Of a stretch of 64,000 bases of DNA, positions 17,567 through 26,433 are shown piece after piece (within the stretch, counting starts at the first letter, position 1; each line of letters starts with the position of its first letter). Made by a program: the position numbers and the translations under genes. The DNA is from Tenacibaculum pacificus (GTDB taxonomy: Bacteria; Bacteroidota; Bacteroidia; Flavobacteriales; Flavobacteriaceae): positions 2,727,744 through 2,791,743 of the forward strand of contig NZ_CP115917.1 of assembly GCF_027941775.1 (NCBI RefSeq), given 5' to 3'. The notes under the pieces were generated by a model that had not been told where the DNA came from, did no database searches, and saw only the letters and a list, made by a program, of their open reading frames with translations.

Positions 17567-17686
17567 TCATTTTTTATATTCTTTATTCGTTTGTTCACAT
17601 TTACATAATTCTCTATCAGACAATTGCTCATTGTACTCTTGATATCCCCAACAATTAGGGCATTGATACTCTTCTAGTGTTTTCAT
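17567..17686 (-). CDS. 39-residue protein with CPNC...CKC cysteine pattern
   Basis: A short frame from ATG 17684-17686 to TGA 17567-17569 gives MKTLEEYQCPNCWGYQEYNE... with Cys9, Cys12, Cys28 and Cys30. The CxxC plus CxC pattern suggests a small zinc ribbon. Short proteins opening with this YQCPNCWGYQEY stretch are familiar in flavobacteria, which supports it being a real gene. No function is known. It lies 88 bp upstream of the cupredoxin-like gene on the same strand. Confidence 0.65.
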   Translation of the reverse strand: MKTLEEYQCPNCWGYQEYNEQLSDRELCKCEQTNKEYKK

Positions 17687-17815
17687 CTTTTTACTTTTTA
17701 TTTCAACCAAAAAAATTGTTGATGATTAATACTGGTACAAAGATTCGACGAGAATAGACTTTTAAAAATGGACAAAGGTTCCTTAAACTTGGACTAAATA
17801 ATATTTTAAAAATAT

Positions 17816-17864
17816 TTTGTTAACCTTAGCTTGCATTTTCAGTCGAAAAAACAATATATATTTG
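17816..17864 (+). promoter_or_regulatory. Conserved promoter region of small-RNA unit 1
   Basis: TTTTGTTAACC, then GCATTTTC and the -7 box TATATTTG at 17857-17864, align with the upstream blocks of units 2-4. This copy alone has a TTG (17831-17833) at a usual -33 distance. Confidence 0.65.
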
Positions 17865-17869
17865 TAGTG

Positions 17870-17955
17870 TTATTATAGGTTACATATCCCCCGTGTGTGA
17901 GTCCCCCCAGAAATAATAGCCAAACTCGTAGCCTTGTGTATTACGAGTTTTTTTT
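17870..17955 (+). ncRNA. Putative small RNA, unit 1 of a four-member family
   Basis: No open frame of useful length is present. Transcription should begin a few bases after the -7 box at 17857-17864 and end at the stem AACTCGTA (17923-17930)/TACGAGTT (17942-17949) with eight T. That makes about 86 nt. The body holds two unpaired cytosine tracts, 17888-17892 and 17903-17908, followed by AGAAATAATA. The opening GTAGTGTT, the C tracts, the GAAATnATA stretch and the terminator loop CTTGTGT are shared with unit 4. Ends are estimated. Confidence 0.65.
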
Positions 17956-17995
17956 GTGTCTTTTTTTTAATAATGAATAACATAAATATCCTAAT

Positions 17996-18043
17996 TTGTT
18001 AACATATACTCACATTTTAAGGCTAAGAAACAATATATATTTG
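17996..18043 (+). promoter_or_regulatory. Conserved promoter region of small-RNA unit 2
   Basis: TTGTTAACATATACTCACATTTTAA-type block (nearly identical in units 3 and 4) followed by the -7 box TATATTTG at 18036-18043. A -33 TTG at normal spacing is missing. Confidence 0.65.
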
Positions 18044-18048
18044 CAGCG

Positions 18049-18121
18049 TTGTTGTTATTTAGAACATGCGAATAGTATGTTTGCTCTCTAACTCGTAAAC
18101 TTGTGTGTTACGAGTTTTTTT
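18049..18121 (+). ncRNA. Putative small RNA, unit 2
   Basis: About 73 nt from an estimated start after the -7 box to the T run. The 5' half can form a small hairpin (AACAT at 18063-18067 with ATGTT at 18077-18081). The terminator stem is AACTCGTAA (18090-18098)/TTACGAGTT (18108-18116), with the same CTTGTGT-type loop as units 1 and 4. It lacks the cytosine tracts. The spacer after it, including ATGCC and a second T run, repeats after unit 3, which points to tandem duplication with a period near 170 bp. Confidence 0.6.
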
Positions 18122-18164
18122 ATGCCTTTTTTTTAATAATAATGAATAACATAAATACCCTAAT

Positions 18165-18212
18165 TTGTTAACATATACTCACATTTTAAGACTAATAAAC
18201 AATCTATATTTA
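18165..18212 (+). promoter_or_regulatory. Conserved promoter region of small-RNA unit 3
   Basis: The same TTGTTAAC-ATATACTCACATTTTAA block as unit 2, then TATATTTA at 18205-18212, in which the last base of the -7 box is changed. Confidence 0.6.
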
Positions 18213-18217
18213 CAGTA

Positions 18218-18290
18218 TCTTATATTCTTAATAATACATCCCCAAAAGATTGAATACCTAACTCGTAAACTATGTATTACGAGTTTTTTT
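18218..18290 (+). ncRNA. Putative small RNA, unit 3
   Basis: About 73 nt, the same length as unit 2, ending in AACTCGTAA (18260-18268)/TTACGAGTT (18277-18285) and seven T. The body diverges strongly and contains one CCCC tract (18240-18243). Its altered -7 box (TTTA) and changed terminator loop may mean weaker or lost expression. Confidence 0.55.
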
Positions 18291-18303
18291 ATGCCTTTTT
18301 TTT

Positions 18304-18590
18304 AATAAATTTTAAATTTTACTCATACCTATTTCATATAAAATAAATAATAGCTCTAAAATTATTAAAGATTAAAAAAAGAGCTCTAATAATTGAATTA
18401 TCTAACATTTAAAGTAATACATTATTAATTACATCAATATTACAATTAGCAAAAAGCTTGATTTTAAGCAATCTACAAACTCTTTTATCTTTTAAAAAAA
18501 ATGACAATTAAGAATAATAAAACATCATTATAACACATCGCTATTTTTTAAAATTAAAGAACCTTTTTAAGGTTTTAATGATTAACAGAA
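18304..18590. other. AT-rich spacer between small-RNA units 3 and 4
   Basis: No coding frame or clear unit is seen. GAGCTCT-type repeats near 18353-18385 and a short palindrome AACCTTTTTAAGGTT at 18560-18574 are present; they could be remains of another unit, but I cannot align them to the family. Confidence 0.4.
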
Positions 18591-18600
18591 ACAATATGAT

Positions 18601-18648
18601 TTGTTAACATATACTCACATTTTAATCTTAAAAAAACAAATACATTTG
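18601..18648 (+). promoter_or_regulatory. Conserved promoter region of small-RNA unit 4
   Basis: TTGTTAACATATACTCACATTTTAA-type block at 18601-18625, then the -7 box TACATTTG at 18641-18648. Confidence 0.65.
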
Positions 18649-18653
18649 TAGTG

Positions 18654-18739
18654 TTGTTATTCTGTAGTAGCCCCCAGATACTAATTCCCCCGGAAATGAT
18701 AATACCCAACTCGTATACTTGTGTCTTACGAGTTTTTTT
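18654..18739 (+). ncRNA. Putative small RNA, unit 4
   Basis: About 86 nt, equal to unit 1. It carries CCCCC at 18671-18675 and 18687-18691 and ends with AACTCGTA (18708-18715)/TACGAGTT (18727-18734) and seven T. The aligned parts shared with unit 1 (GTAGTGTT, both C tracts, GAAAT, terminator loop CTTGTGT) despite a diverged remainder suggest selection on these pieces. The terminator ends 15 bp before the stop of the convergent AraC gene, so it may serve both. Confidence 0.65.
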
Positions 18740-18754
18740 ATGCCTTTTTTTAAA

Positions 18755-19606
18755 TTATGATGATTCTTTTTGTGCTTTTTGAAACTGTTTTGGAGATTGT
18801 CCTGTAGCTTTAGTAAAAAATCGAGAAAAATATGCAGGATCATTAAATCCTAAATCAAAAGCAATATATTTTATAGCATCAGTAGAATATAATAATTGAC
18901 GCTTCGCCTCTATTACAATTCTATTTTTAATAAAATCGCTAGGTGTTTTTGAATTTATTTTTTGAAAATGCTTCGTTAATGATTTTGGCGAAATACCCAA
19001 ACGATTCGCATAATCAGAAACACTATGTAGTTTTTTAAAATTTTGAGAAACTAACAAACTAAAATCTTTAAATAACTTTGTTTCTTCGTCTTCTTTAATT
19101 AAATTATATTCTTTTTTTATACGAACAGAATGAATAATAAATTGTTTTAAATACGCTTGTAACATATCATATTTTGCAGTTTCAGTATTTTCAAATTCAT
19201 CAACTAAACTATCAATAATAAAATCTAATTTTTGACTATCTTTTTCACTTGGTTTTACAAAAGGAGTTTCGTACACATTATTAAACAATACGCCGTTACA
19301 GGAAATTTCAGAATCATGAGCTTGAACACAATAAAAATCTTGATCAAAACTTAATTGATACGCTTCTTTTATTTTTTCTGATGTTACTGAAAACATTTGT
19401 CCTGGAAATAAAAAAAATAATACACCATCATTAAAAGAATAGCGTTCAAAATCAATATGATATATTCCAGATCCTTCTTTTATCCAAAAAATTTTGTAAG
19501 TATTAATTTGAGTTGGTTTATTAACTATACAAGCTTTTTCAAATTGTACAGTTTGTAGTGAAAATATCTCTTGATATTTATAAGTTTTTATATTTTGAAT
19601 AGCCAT
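18755..19606 (-). CDS. AraC-family transcriptional regulator
   Basis: The 283-residue protein has an N-terminal cupin-like effector region (about 25-160, with GSGIYHIDF and LFFLFPGQM) and a C-terminal AraC DNA-binding domain (about 185-280) with the characteristic IKYIAFDLGFNDPAYFSRFFTKATGQSPKQF second helix-turn-helix. It is cytoplasmic. The gene converges on small-RNA unit 4. The effector and targets are unknown; regulation of the neighbouring small RNAs is possible but unsupported. Confidence 0.9.
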   Translation of the reverse strand: MAIQNIKTYKYQEIFSLQTVQFEKACIVNKPTQINTYKIFWIKEGSGIYHIDFERYSFNDGVLFFLFPGQMFSVTSEKIKEAYQLSFDQDFYCVQAHDSEISCNGVLFNNVYETPFVKPSEKDSQKLDFIIDSLVDEFENTETAKYDMLQAYLKQFIIHSVRIKKEYNLIKEDEETKLFKDFSLLVSQNFKKLHSVSDYANRLGISPKSLTKHFQKINSKTPSDFIKNRIVIEAKRQLLYSTDAIKYIAFDLGFNDPAYFSRFFTKATGQSPKQFQKAQKESS

Positions 19607-19805
19607 TTTTATTTTTGGTCGAAAAAATATGAATAGCTAACAAAAATAAATTAATATTACTCCTTCTATTTATTTTGATAAAATCATTTATTAAAATAAA
19701 TAGAAAGAGTTAACTAATTTACTAAACTGTATTTGATTTTTAATAATTTCGTTATATAAGCTATTATATTTAACGAGTTTAAATAATTATTTGACAACAA
19801 AAAAT

Positions 19806-20868
19806 ATGACACGTTTTATTAAAAAAAACAAAAAAGAAATTGGTCTTTCTCCAGATGATTTAATTTTTAGAGGAGAAAAAAACAGATCAAGTTTTACTTA
19901 GAATCATTGACTTTGACGACAAAAGTCTGACTGAAAAAACCTCAAAAACTGTTAAGGAAATTAGCCAGTTGCAACATAAAGATACCGTGTCTTGGATAAA
20001 TTTAGATGGTCTTCATAATACATCTATAATGCAAGAAATAACAACAACTTTTAACCTTGATACTTTAGTTGTTCCTGAAGTTTTAAATACTGATGCCAGA
20101 CCAAGAGTTATTGAGTATGATAATTGTACACTGATAACAATTAAAATGCTAATGCTTAACGAAAGTGATGGTACAACAGTTATTGAAAATTTAAGTTTAA
20201 TTCTTACAAAAACAGTATTAATTTCTTTTCAAGAACAAAAAGGTGATGTATTTGAACCTGTAAGAGAAAGAATTAGAAAGCAAAAAAAGAGAATTAGAAC
20301 TGGTGGAACTGACTATTTAACTTTTGCCTTGTTAGATATTGTAGTTGATAATTATTTATATGTAATTAGTGTACTTGGTGATAAAATTGAAACACTAGAA
20401 GAAAACCTATTACTAAACCCTAATGAAAATACAATTACAGAAATTAATAACTATAAACGAGAACTAAATTTTTTACGAAAAAATATAAAACCTGCTAAAG
20501 AAATGATTTTTTCATTAGCAAAAACCGACTCTGATTTTATTACCGAAAACACCTATATACATTTTAAAGAACTGGAAGATAACATTAGTCAAGCAAATGA
20601 TGCTACTGATAGTTACCGAGAAATACTATCCGATCAGCTTAATATATATCACACAACTATTACAAGTAAGCTAAATGATATTATGAAATTTCTAACCGTT
20701 TTTTCTGTAATATTTATTCCTTTAACTTTTATCGCAGGTATTTATGGTACTAATTTCCAATATATACCAGAACTTTCTTATAAATACAGTTATTTTATAA
20801 TGTGGTTTATAATGATAATTGTAGCAATAGGAATGTTACTATTTTTTAAAAAGAAAAAATGGTTTTAA
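19806..20868 (+). pseudogene. corA: CorA-type divalent-cation channel, frameshifted near the N terminus
   Basis: The inner-membrane protein should import Mg2+ (or Co2+/Ni2+). A frame from ATG 19806 gives MTRFIKKNKKEIGLSPDDLIFRGEK, the usual flavobacterial CorA opening, then hits TAG at 19899-19901. Dropping one A from the A7 run at 19876-19882 joins it to the downstream frame (TDQVLLRIIDFDDKSL...) and yields 353 residues, the family length. The downstream open frame alone (from 19969, 299 residues) lacks the first part of the cytoplasmic domain. Two C-terminal membrane helices are present. The signature after helix 1 reads YGTNF instead of the usual YGMNF. Probably an operon with the mscS-like gene. 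Confidence 0.8.
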
Positions 20869-20922
20869 TACCTAAAAAATTGTAATTTTATTTTAATCAG
20901 TACTTTCAAATTAACAAGTTTT

Positions 20923-21798
20923 ATGAATATAGATTTCCAAAAAATTTTTAGTGATTATTTCGAGAAAATAAGCACTCTTATTCCAAATATTATTACAGGA
21001 ATAATCATTGTAATAATAGCTATTATTGCAGGTAAAGTTGTTTATAAAATAATCAATAAAACAACAGAAAAAAGATGGCAAGACAATATTATGTCTAATT
21101 TTTTAGCACAAGTTATAAAATGGTCTTTTTATTTATTCGGAATTATAATGGCATTAACTGTAATTGGTTTTACAGAAATTGCTAGTACTATTTTTGCAGG
21201 TGCAGGTGTCAGCGCCATCGTGTTTGGTTTTGCTTTTAAAGATATTGGAGAAAATTTTTTAGCAGGAATTATTTTAGCATTAAAACGCCCTTTTGAAATA
21301 GGTGATATTATTGAAATTAATAGTACTAAAGGAACTGTAAAAGACCTAGATTTACGATTAACACACTTAAGAAATTCAGAAGGTAAAGATATTTATATTC
21401 CAAATTCTACAATCTTAAAAAACACCTTAATTAACTATACAAAAGATGGTTACTTAAGAGTTAATTTTACTATTGGTATTGCACCAGAGTGCGATATTGA
21501 AACAACTCGAAAATTAATATTAGACTATCTTCTTACAAATGAAACTATTTTAAAAACTCCTGACCCACGTGTTTTAGTACAAGAATTAGGTGAATTTACT
21601 ACGGATATTCAAATATTATTTTGGGTAGATGTTTTAACTAATAAAAAATTACCAGAAAATTATTTAGGACATAATACAAGAAGTAAAATAATTACAGATG
21701 TAAAAATGATTTTAGATAAAAATAACATTGAAATGCCATCACAAGTTATTGAACATAAAATGTATCAAAAACATAAAATTAGTATTGATAAATACTAA
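20923..21798 (+). CDS. MscS-family mechanosensitive channel
   Basis: The 291-residue protein has three membrane helices (about 18-38, 62-85, 90-115). The third is glycine/alanine-rich (AGAGVSAIVFGFAFKDIGENFLAG), the pore-lining TM3 typical of MscS. The soluble beta domain follows, with the RPFEIGDIIEINSTKGTV segment. The channel opens under membrane tension to release solutes in osmotic downshock. It starts 54 bp after corA on the same strand. Confidence 0.93.
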   Translation: MNIDFQKIFSDYFEKISTLIPNIITGIIIVIIAIIAGKVVYKIINKTTEKRWQDNIMSNFLAQVIKWSFYLFGIIMALTVIGFTEIASTIFAGAGVSAIVFGFAFKDIGENFLAGIILALKRPFEIGDIIEINSTKGTVKDLDLRLTHLRNSEGKDIYIPNSTILKNTLINYTKDGYLRVNFTIGIAPECDIETTRKLILDYLLTNETILKTPDPRVLVQELGEFTTDIQILFWVDVLTNKKLPENYLGHNTRSKIITDVKMILDKNNIEMPSQVIEHKMYQKHKISIDKY

Positions 21799-21878
21799 AA
21801 AAATAACAGTTTAAATTGCTAAAAAAAACTATTTTATTTAAACCCATTCTAAATATTAAATAAAAAAATTCGTAAAGT

Positions 21879-21909
21879 TTGTGCAAGTAGCTTGTAGCCC
21901 TTAAATTTG
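21879..21909 (+). promoter_or_regulatory. Promoter of sdhCAB
   Basis: A -33 TTG at 21879-21881 and a -7 TAAATTTG at 21902-21909 are separated by 20 bp, a good fit to the Bacteroidota sigma-A consensus, 30 bp before the sdhC start. Confidence 0.75.
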
Positions 21910-21939
21910 TTCTATATTCTTTAATAAACAAACAACATA

Positions 21940-22602
21940 ATGGGATTATTAAAATCTTCTATTGGAAGAAAATTTGCCATGGCACTTTCTGCCTTTTTCT
22001 TGATGTTCTTCTTATTACAACATTTTGTAATAAACATCACCTCAATTTTTCCTGACAACGGAGCAACATTTAACGCGTTATCCCACTTTATGGGAACAAA
22101 CCCGTTAATTCAATATGTTATGCAACCTGTCTTAATTTTTGGTGTAGTTTTTCACTTTGTAATGGGATTCGTCTTAGAATTAAAAAACAAGAAAGCAACT
22201 AATGTAAGTTATGCAAAAGATAACGGAGCAGCAAATTCTACTTGGATGAGTAGAAACATGATTTGGTCTGGTGCAGCTATTTTAGCATTCGTAGTATTAC
22301 ACTTTATTGATTTTTGGTTTCCAGAAATTAACCACAAGTATATTGCAATGTTACCAGAAGACCCAACTCGTTATTTCCACGAATTACAAGAGAAATTTGT
22401 AAACCCACTAAGAGTTGGTGCTTACGCAATAGCTTTTGTGTTTTTAGCATTACATTTATTACACGGATTTACTTCAGCATTCCAATCGGTTGGAGCAAAT
22501 AACAAATACACTAAAGGATTGAAAACATTTTGTAAAGTATATGCAATTGGTATTCCTGTAGGATTTATCATTATTGCGTTATTTCATTATTTCAATCATT
22601 AA
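21940..22602 (+). CDS. sdhC: Succinate dehydrogenase/fumarate reductase cytochrome b subunit
   Basis: The 220-residue protein has five hydrophobic helices with several histidines positioned for two b haems (HFVINIT, HFVMGF, HFIDFWF, LHLLHG, FHYFNH). This is the single large membrane anchor of type B succinate:menaquinone oxidoreductase, which passes electrons between SdhB and menaquinone. First gene of the sdhCAB operon, 12 bp before sdhA. Confidence 0.95.
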   Translation: MGLLKSSIGRKFAMALSAFFLMFFLLQHFVINITSIFPDNGATFNALSHFMGTNPLIQYVMQPVLIFGVVFHFVMGFVLELKNKKATNVSYAKDNGAANSTWMSRNMIWSGAAILAFVVLHFIDFWFPEINHKYIAMLPEDPTRYFHELQEKFVNPLRVGAYAIAFVFLALHLLHGFTSAFQSVGANNKYTKGLKTFCKVYAIGIPVGFIIIALFHYFNH

Positions 22603-22614
22603 TACGAAACTAGT

Positions 22615-24627
22615 ATGGCTTTAGATTCAAAAATTCCAAAGGGTCCATTAAAAGATAAATGGACAGATTATAAAAATCATATCGATTTAGTAAATCCAGC
22701 AAACAAACGTAATATTGATGTTATTGTTGTAGGTACTGGATTAGCGGGTGGTTCTGCTTCAGCAACTTTAGCTGAATTAGGGTACAACGTAAAAGCATTT
22801 GCTTATCAAGATTCTCCTCGTAGAGCACACTCTATTGCAGCACAAGGAGGTATTAATGCAGCAAAAAATTATCAAGGTGATGGAGATTCTTTTTACAGAT
22901 TATTTTATGATACTGTAAAGGGTGGAGATTACCGTTCTCGTGAAGCTAACGTATATCGTTTAGCTGAGGTTTCTGCAAATATTATTGACCAGTGTGTGGC
23001 ACAAGGTGTTCCTTTTGCTCGTGATTATGGTGGTTTGTTAGATAACCGTTCGTTTGGTGGTGTATTAGTATCTCGTACTTTTTATGCTAAAGGACAAACA
23101 GGACAACAATTATTATTAGGTGCTTATTCTGCAATGAACCGTCAAATTGCTCGTGGTAAGATTGAAATGTTCAATCGTCATGAAATGTTAGACGTTGTTA
23201 AAGTTGATGGAAAAGCCCGTGGAATTATAGCTCGTAACTTAGTTACTGGTGAAATTGAGCGTCATTCAGCACATGCTGTTGTAATTGCTACTGGTGGATA
23301 CGGAAATGTATATTTCTTATCAACAAATGCAATGGGTTCTAATGCTACTGCAGCTTGGAAAATTCATAAAAAAGGAGCATTTTTTGCAAATCCTTGTTAT
23401 ACACAAATTCACCCTACTTGTATTCCTCGTTCAGGTGATTATCAATCAAAGTTAACGTTAATGTCAGAATCATTACGTAACGATGGTCGTATTTGGGTAC
23501 CAAAGAATTTAGATGATGTTAAGGCAATTAAAGAAGGTCGTAAAAAACCTACTGATTTATCTGAGAACGAAAGAGATTATTACTTAGAAAGAAGATATCC
23601 TGCCTTTGGTAACTTAGTGCCTCGTGATGTTGCATCTCGTGCAGCTAAAGAACGTTGTGATGCTGGTTATGGTGTAAATGCTACTGGTGAAGCTGTTTAT
23701 TTAGATTTTGCTTCGGCAATTACTCGTTACGGTACAGAAAAAGCTAAAATTCAGAATATTTCTAATCCATCGGAAGCTAAGATTTACGAATTAGGACAAG
23801 CAATTGTTGAAGCTAAGTATGGAAACTTATTCCAGATGTACAATAAAATTGTAGATGAAGATCCTTATAAAACACCTATGATGATTTATCCTGCAGTTCA
23901 CTACACAATGGGTGGTGTTTGGGTTGATTATAACTTAATGACAACTGTTGAAGGATTATATTGTTTAGGAGAAGCTAATTTCTCTGATCATGGAGCTAAC
24001 CGTTTAGGTGCATCTGCTTTAATGCAAGGTTTATCTGATGGATATTTTGTATTACCATATACTATTGGTGATTATTTATCTAATGATATTAGAACAGGAA
24101 AAATTCCTACAGATACTAAAGAATTTGAACAAGCAGAGAAAGAAGTTACAGCACGTATTGATTTCTTTGTAAATAATAAAGGACAACATTCTGTAGATTA
24201 TTACCACAAGAAATTAGGAAAAATTATGTGGGAAAAATGTGGAATGTCTCGTAACGAAAAAGGTTTAATTGAAGCTATGGCTGAAATTAAAGCATTACGT
24301 GAAGATTTCTGGAAAAATGTAACAGTTCCTGGTATTTCGAATGAAATGAATCCTGAATTAGAAAAAGCAGGTCGTGTAGCAGATTTCTTAGAATTAGGAG
24401 AATTGTTTGCCAAAGATGCTTTAGATAGAAATGAATCTTGTGGTGGTCACTTTAGAGAAGAATCTATTGAATTAGATGGATTACAAAAAGGTGAAGCTAA
24501 ACGTAACGATAAAGATTTTGCTTACGTAGCTGCTTGGGAATACAAAGGTGAACCTGCTAATGCAGTTTTACACAAAGAAGAATTAGAGTTTAACGATATT
24601 GAATTAAAACAACGTTCATACAAATAA
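22615..24627 (+). CDS. sdhA: Succinate dehydrogenase flavoprotein subunit
   Basis: The 670-residue flavoprotein oxidises succinate to fumarate (or the reverse) in the TCA cycle. It shows the FAD-binding [19 protein letters not shown] (about 37-55), the histidyl-FAD region [15 protein letters not shown], the substrate-site TGGYGN and HPTC segments and HTMGG with GANRLGASA near the C-terminal half. The long form with [24 protein letters not shown] insert is usual for the type B enzymes. Flanked by sdhC and sdhB. Confidence 0.97.
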   Translation: MALDSKIPKGPLKDKWTDYKNHIDLVNPANKRNIDVIVVGTGLAGGSASATLAELGYNVKAFAYQDSPRRAHSIAAQGGINAAKNYQGDGDSFYRLFYDTVKGGDYRSREANVYRLAEVSANIIDQCVAQGVPFARDYGGLLDNRSFGGVLVSRTFYAKGQTGQQLLLGAYSAMNRQIARGKIEMFNRHEMLDVVKVDGKARGIIARNLVTGEIERHSAHAVVIATGGYGNVYFLSTNAMGSNATAAWKIHKKGAFFANPCYTQIHPTCIPRSGDYQSKLTLMSESLRNDGRIWVPKNLDDVKAIKEGRKKPTDLSENERDYYLERRYPAFGNLVPRDVASRAAKERCDAGYGVNATGEAVYLDFASAITRYGTEKAKIQNISNPSEAKIYELGQAIVEAKYGNLFQMYNKIVDEDPYKTPMMIYPAVHYTMGGVWVDYNLMTTVEGLYCLGEANFSDHGANRLGASALMQGLSDGYFVLPYTIGDYLSNDIRTGKIPTDTKEFEQAEKEVTARIDFFVNNKGQHSVDYYHKKLGKIMWEKCGMSRNEKGLIEAMAEIKALREDFWKNVTVPGISNEMNPELEKAGRVADFLELGELFAKDALDRNESCGGHFREESIELDGLQKGEAKRNDKDFAYVAAWEYKGEPANAVLHKEELEFNDIELKQRSYK

Positions 24628-24636
24628 GAAGATATT

Positions 24637-25383
24637 ATGAATTTAACACTTAAAGTTTGGCGTCAGAAAAACGCAAGTGATAAGGGAAAGATGGTCGATT
24701 ACCAAGTAACCGAGATTTCTGAGCATATGTCTTTCTTAGAAATGATGGATGTACTTAACGAGCAAATAATTAATAAAGGTGACGAGCCTGTTGCATTTGA
24801 CCATGATTGTCGTGAAGGAATTTGCGGTATGTGTTCTATGTATATTAATGGTGAAGCTCATGGACCTGATAGAGGTGTAACTACGTGTCAATTACACATG
24901 CGTATGTTTAAAGATGGTGATACAATTACTATCGAACCATTTAGAGCTGCTGCTTTTCCTGTAATAAAAGATTTAGTTGTTGATAGAAGTTCTTTTGAAC
25001 GTATTCAACAATCTGGTGGATATATTTCTGTAAACACATCTGGTAATACTCAAGATGCAAATGCAATTCCTGTTTCTAAAGAAGCTGCTGATAAAGCAAT
25101 GGATGCTGCAACTTGTATTGGTTGTGGTGCTTGTGTTGCTACTTGTAAAAACTCTTCTGCAATGTTATTTGTAGGTGCTAAAGTATCTCAATATGCTTTA
25201 TTACCTCAAGGACAAGTTGAAGCTACTGATCGTGTTTTAAACATGGTAGCTCAAATGGATGCTGAAGGTTTTGGTAACTGTACAAATACTGGTGCTTGTG
25301 AAGTGGAATGTCCTAAAGGAATTTCATTAGAAAACATTGCTCGTATGAATACTGAGTTTATGAAAGCTAGTTTAAAAGGATAA
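24637..25383 (+). CDS. sdhB: Succinate dehydrogenase iron-sulfur subunit
   Basis: This 248-residue subunit carries electrons from FAD to the membrane haems. The cysteines of the [2Fe-2S] cluster are in [11 protein letters not shown] with a later Cys in TTCQLH; those of the 4Fe-4S and 3Fe-4S clusters are in [13 protein letters not shown] and [15 protein letters not shown]. It starts 9 bp after sdhA and ends 20 bp before a strong terminator. Confidence 0.96.
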   Translation: MNLTLKVWRQKNASDKGKMVDYQVTEISEHMSFLEMMDVLNEQIINKGDEPVAFDHDCREGICGMCSMYINGEAHGPDRGVTTCQLHMRMFKDGDTITIEPFRAAAFPVIKDLVVDRSSFERIQQSGGYISVNTSGNTQDANAIPVSKEAADKAMDAATCIGCGACVATCKNSSAMLFVGAKVSQYALLPQGQVEATDRVLNMVAQMDAEGFGNCTNTGACEVECPKGISLENIARMNTEFMKASLKG

Positions 25384-25404
25384 ATCCTTTTTTATATATA
25401 AATT

Positions 25405-25437
25405 AAAAATCCCGAGTGAAAACTCGGGATTTTTTTT
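25405..25437 (+). terminator. Intrinsic terminator after sdhB
   Basis: GC-rich stem AAATCCCGAGT/ACTCGGGATTT with a GAAA tetraloop and eight T. A nearly identical terminator occurs at 26434-26464. Confidence 0.95.
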
Positions 25438-25440
25438 GTT

Positions 25441-25448
25441 TAATTTTG
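25441..25448 (+). promoter_or_regulatory. -7 box before the M28 peptidase
   Basis: TAATTTTG (TAnnTTTG) directly follows the sdhB terminator and lies 22 bp before the peptidase start. Confidence 0.5.
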
Positions 25449-25470
25449 CATTCAATTTATTTAATCAATT

Positions 25471-26406
25471 ATGAAAAAATTACAATTTTTAATTATAACT
25501 ATTTCAACAATCTTTTTAATTTCTTGTAAATCAGAAATACAAAAAACGACTCCTAGTACACCGATTTCAAAATATAATTTTACAACCGATTTAATATTAA
25601 ATGATATTAAAACTTTATCTTCTGATGAATTCGAAGGTAGAAAAACAGCTACTCAAGGAGGAATAAAAGCAAAAAATTATATAAAAGAGCGTTTTAAAAA
25701 ACTAAATGTAACACCACTTATTGAAAACTTCGAACAACCTTTTACTTTCAATAAAGGAAAAGATACATATAATGCTATTAATGTTTTAGGACTTATTAAA
25801 GGTACAAAATATACTGATAAATACGTTGTATTATCTGCTCATTACGACCATTTAGGTACTATAAATGGGAAGATTTTTAATGGTGCTGATGATAATGCTT
25901 CAGGTGTTGCTACCTTATTAGCTTTTGCTGAATATTTTAAAAAATATCCTCCAAAACATAATGTGATATTAGCTTCTTTTGATGCTGAAGAAATAGGTTT
26001 AAAAGGTGCTTATTATTATGCAGATAATTCTATAATTGATTTAAATAAAATAGTCTTAAACTTAAATTTTGATATGATTTCAAGAAGTGATAGTAAAAAA
26101 CTATTCGCTGTAGGAACTCGTTATACACCAATATTAAAAGAAACAATAACTTCATTAGATAAAGTTGGAGAAGTTGAATTACTTATAGGACATGAAGGTT
26201 TAGATAGCTCGGAAAACTGGACAAACTCTAGTGATCATTCAGCCTTTCATAAAAAAGATATTCCATTTATATATTTTGGTGTGCCAGATCATGAAGATTA
26301 TCACAAAGCCACCGATATTTATGAAAACATCGATCAAAAATTTACCGTTGATGCTATTCAAACAGTTTTAAATGTGTTCACTAAATTAGATGCTAAAGAA
26401 TTATAA
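25471..26406 (+). CDS. M28-family metallopeptidase, lipoprotein
   Basis: The 311-residue secreted enzyme has a lipoprotein signal ending at Cys19 (FLISC) and the two-zinc M28 site: His in SAHYDHLG, bridging Asp in GADDNASG, the catalytic Glu pair in FDAEEIGLKG, Asp in NFDMIS and the last His in SDHSAFH. Such aminopeptidases remove N-terminal residues from peptides. It stands alone between two almost identical terminators. Confidence 0.93.
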   Translation: MKKLQFLIITISTIFLISCKSEIQKTTPSTPISKYNFTTDLILNDIKTLSSDEFEGRKTATQGGIKAKNYIKERFKKLNVTPLIENFEQPFTFNKGKDTYNAINVLGLIKGTKYTDKYVVLSAHYDHLGTINGKIFNGADDNASGVATLLAFAEYFKKYPPKHNVILASFDAEEIGLKGAYYYADNSIIDLNKIVLNLNFDMISRSDSKKLFAVGTRYTPILKETITSLDKVGEVELLIGHEGLDSSENWTNSSDHSAFHKKDIPFIYFGVPDHEDYHKATDIYENIDQKFTVDAIQTVLNVFTKLDAKEL

Positions 26407-26433
26407 AACTACTATTATTTAACATTTTATATA

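Noticed and set aside
18304..18590. A fifth, decayed sRNA unit between units 3 and 4
   Set aside because: Length would fit, but neither the upstream block nor the terminator stem can be aligned.
17870..18739. The sRNA units as 6S-type RNA
   Set aside because: The units are 73-86 nt with a small hairpin and terminator; I see no long stem with a central open bubble as in 6S RNA. A covariance search would be needed to exclude it fully.
17816..18740. Repeats at 17.8-18.7 kb as a CRISPR array
   Set aside because: Repeats are about 170 bp apart, contain promoter boxes and terminators, and spacers are not of uniform 30-40 nt length; no cas genes nearby.
18628..18843. 71-residue minus-strand frame overlapping sRNA unit 4 and the AraC end
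   Set aside because: It lies over the convergent AraC gene and the sRNA, has low-complexity composition and no family-like sequence.
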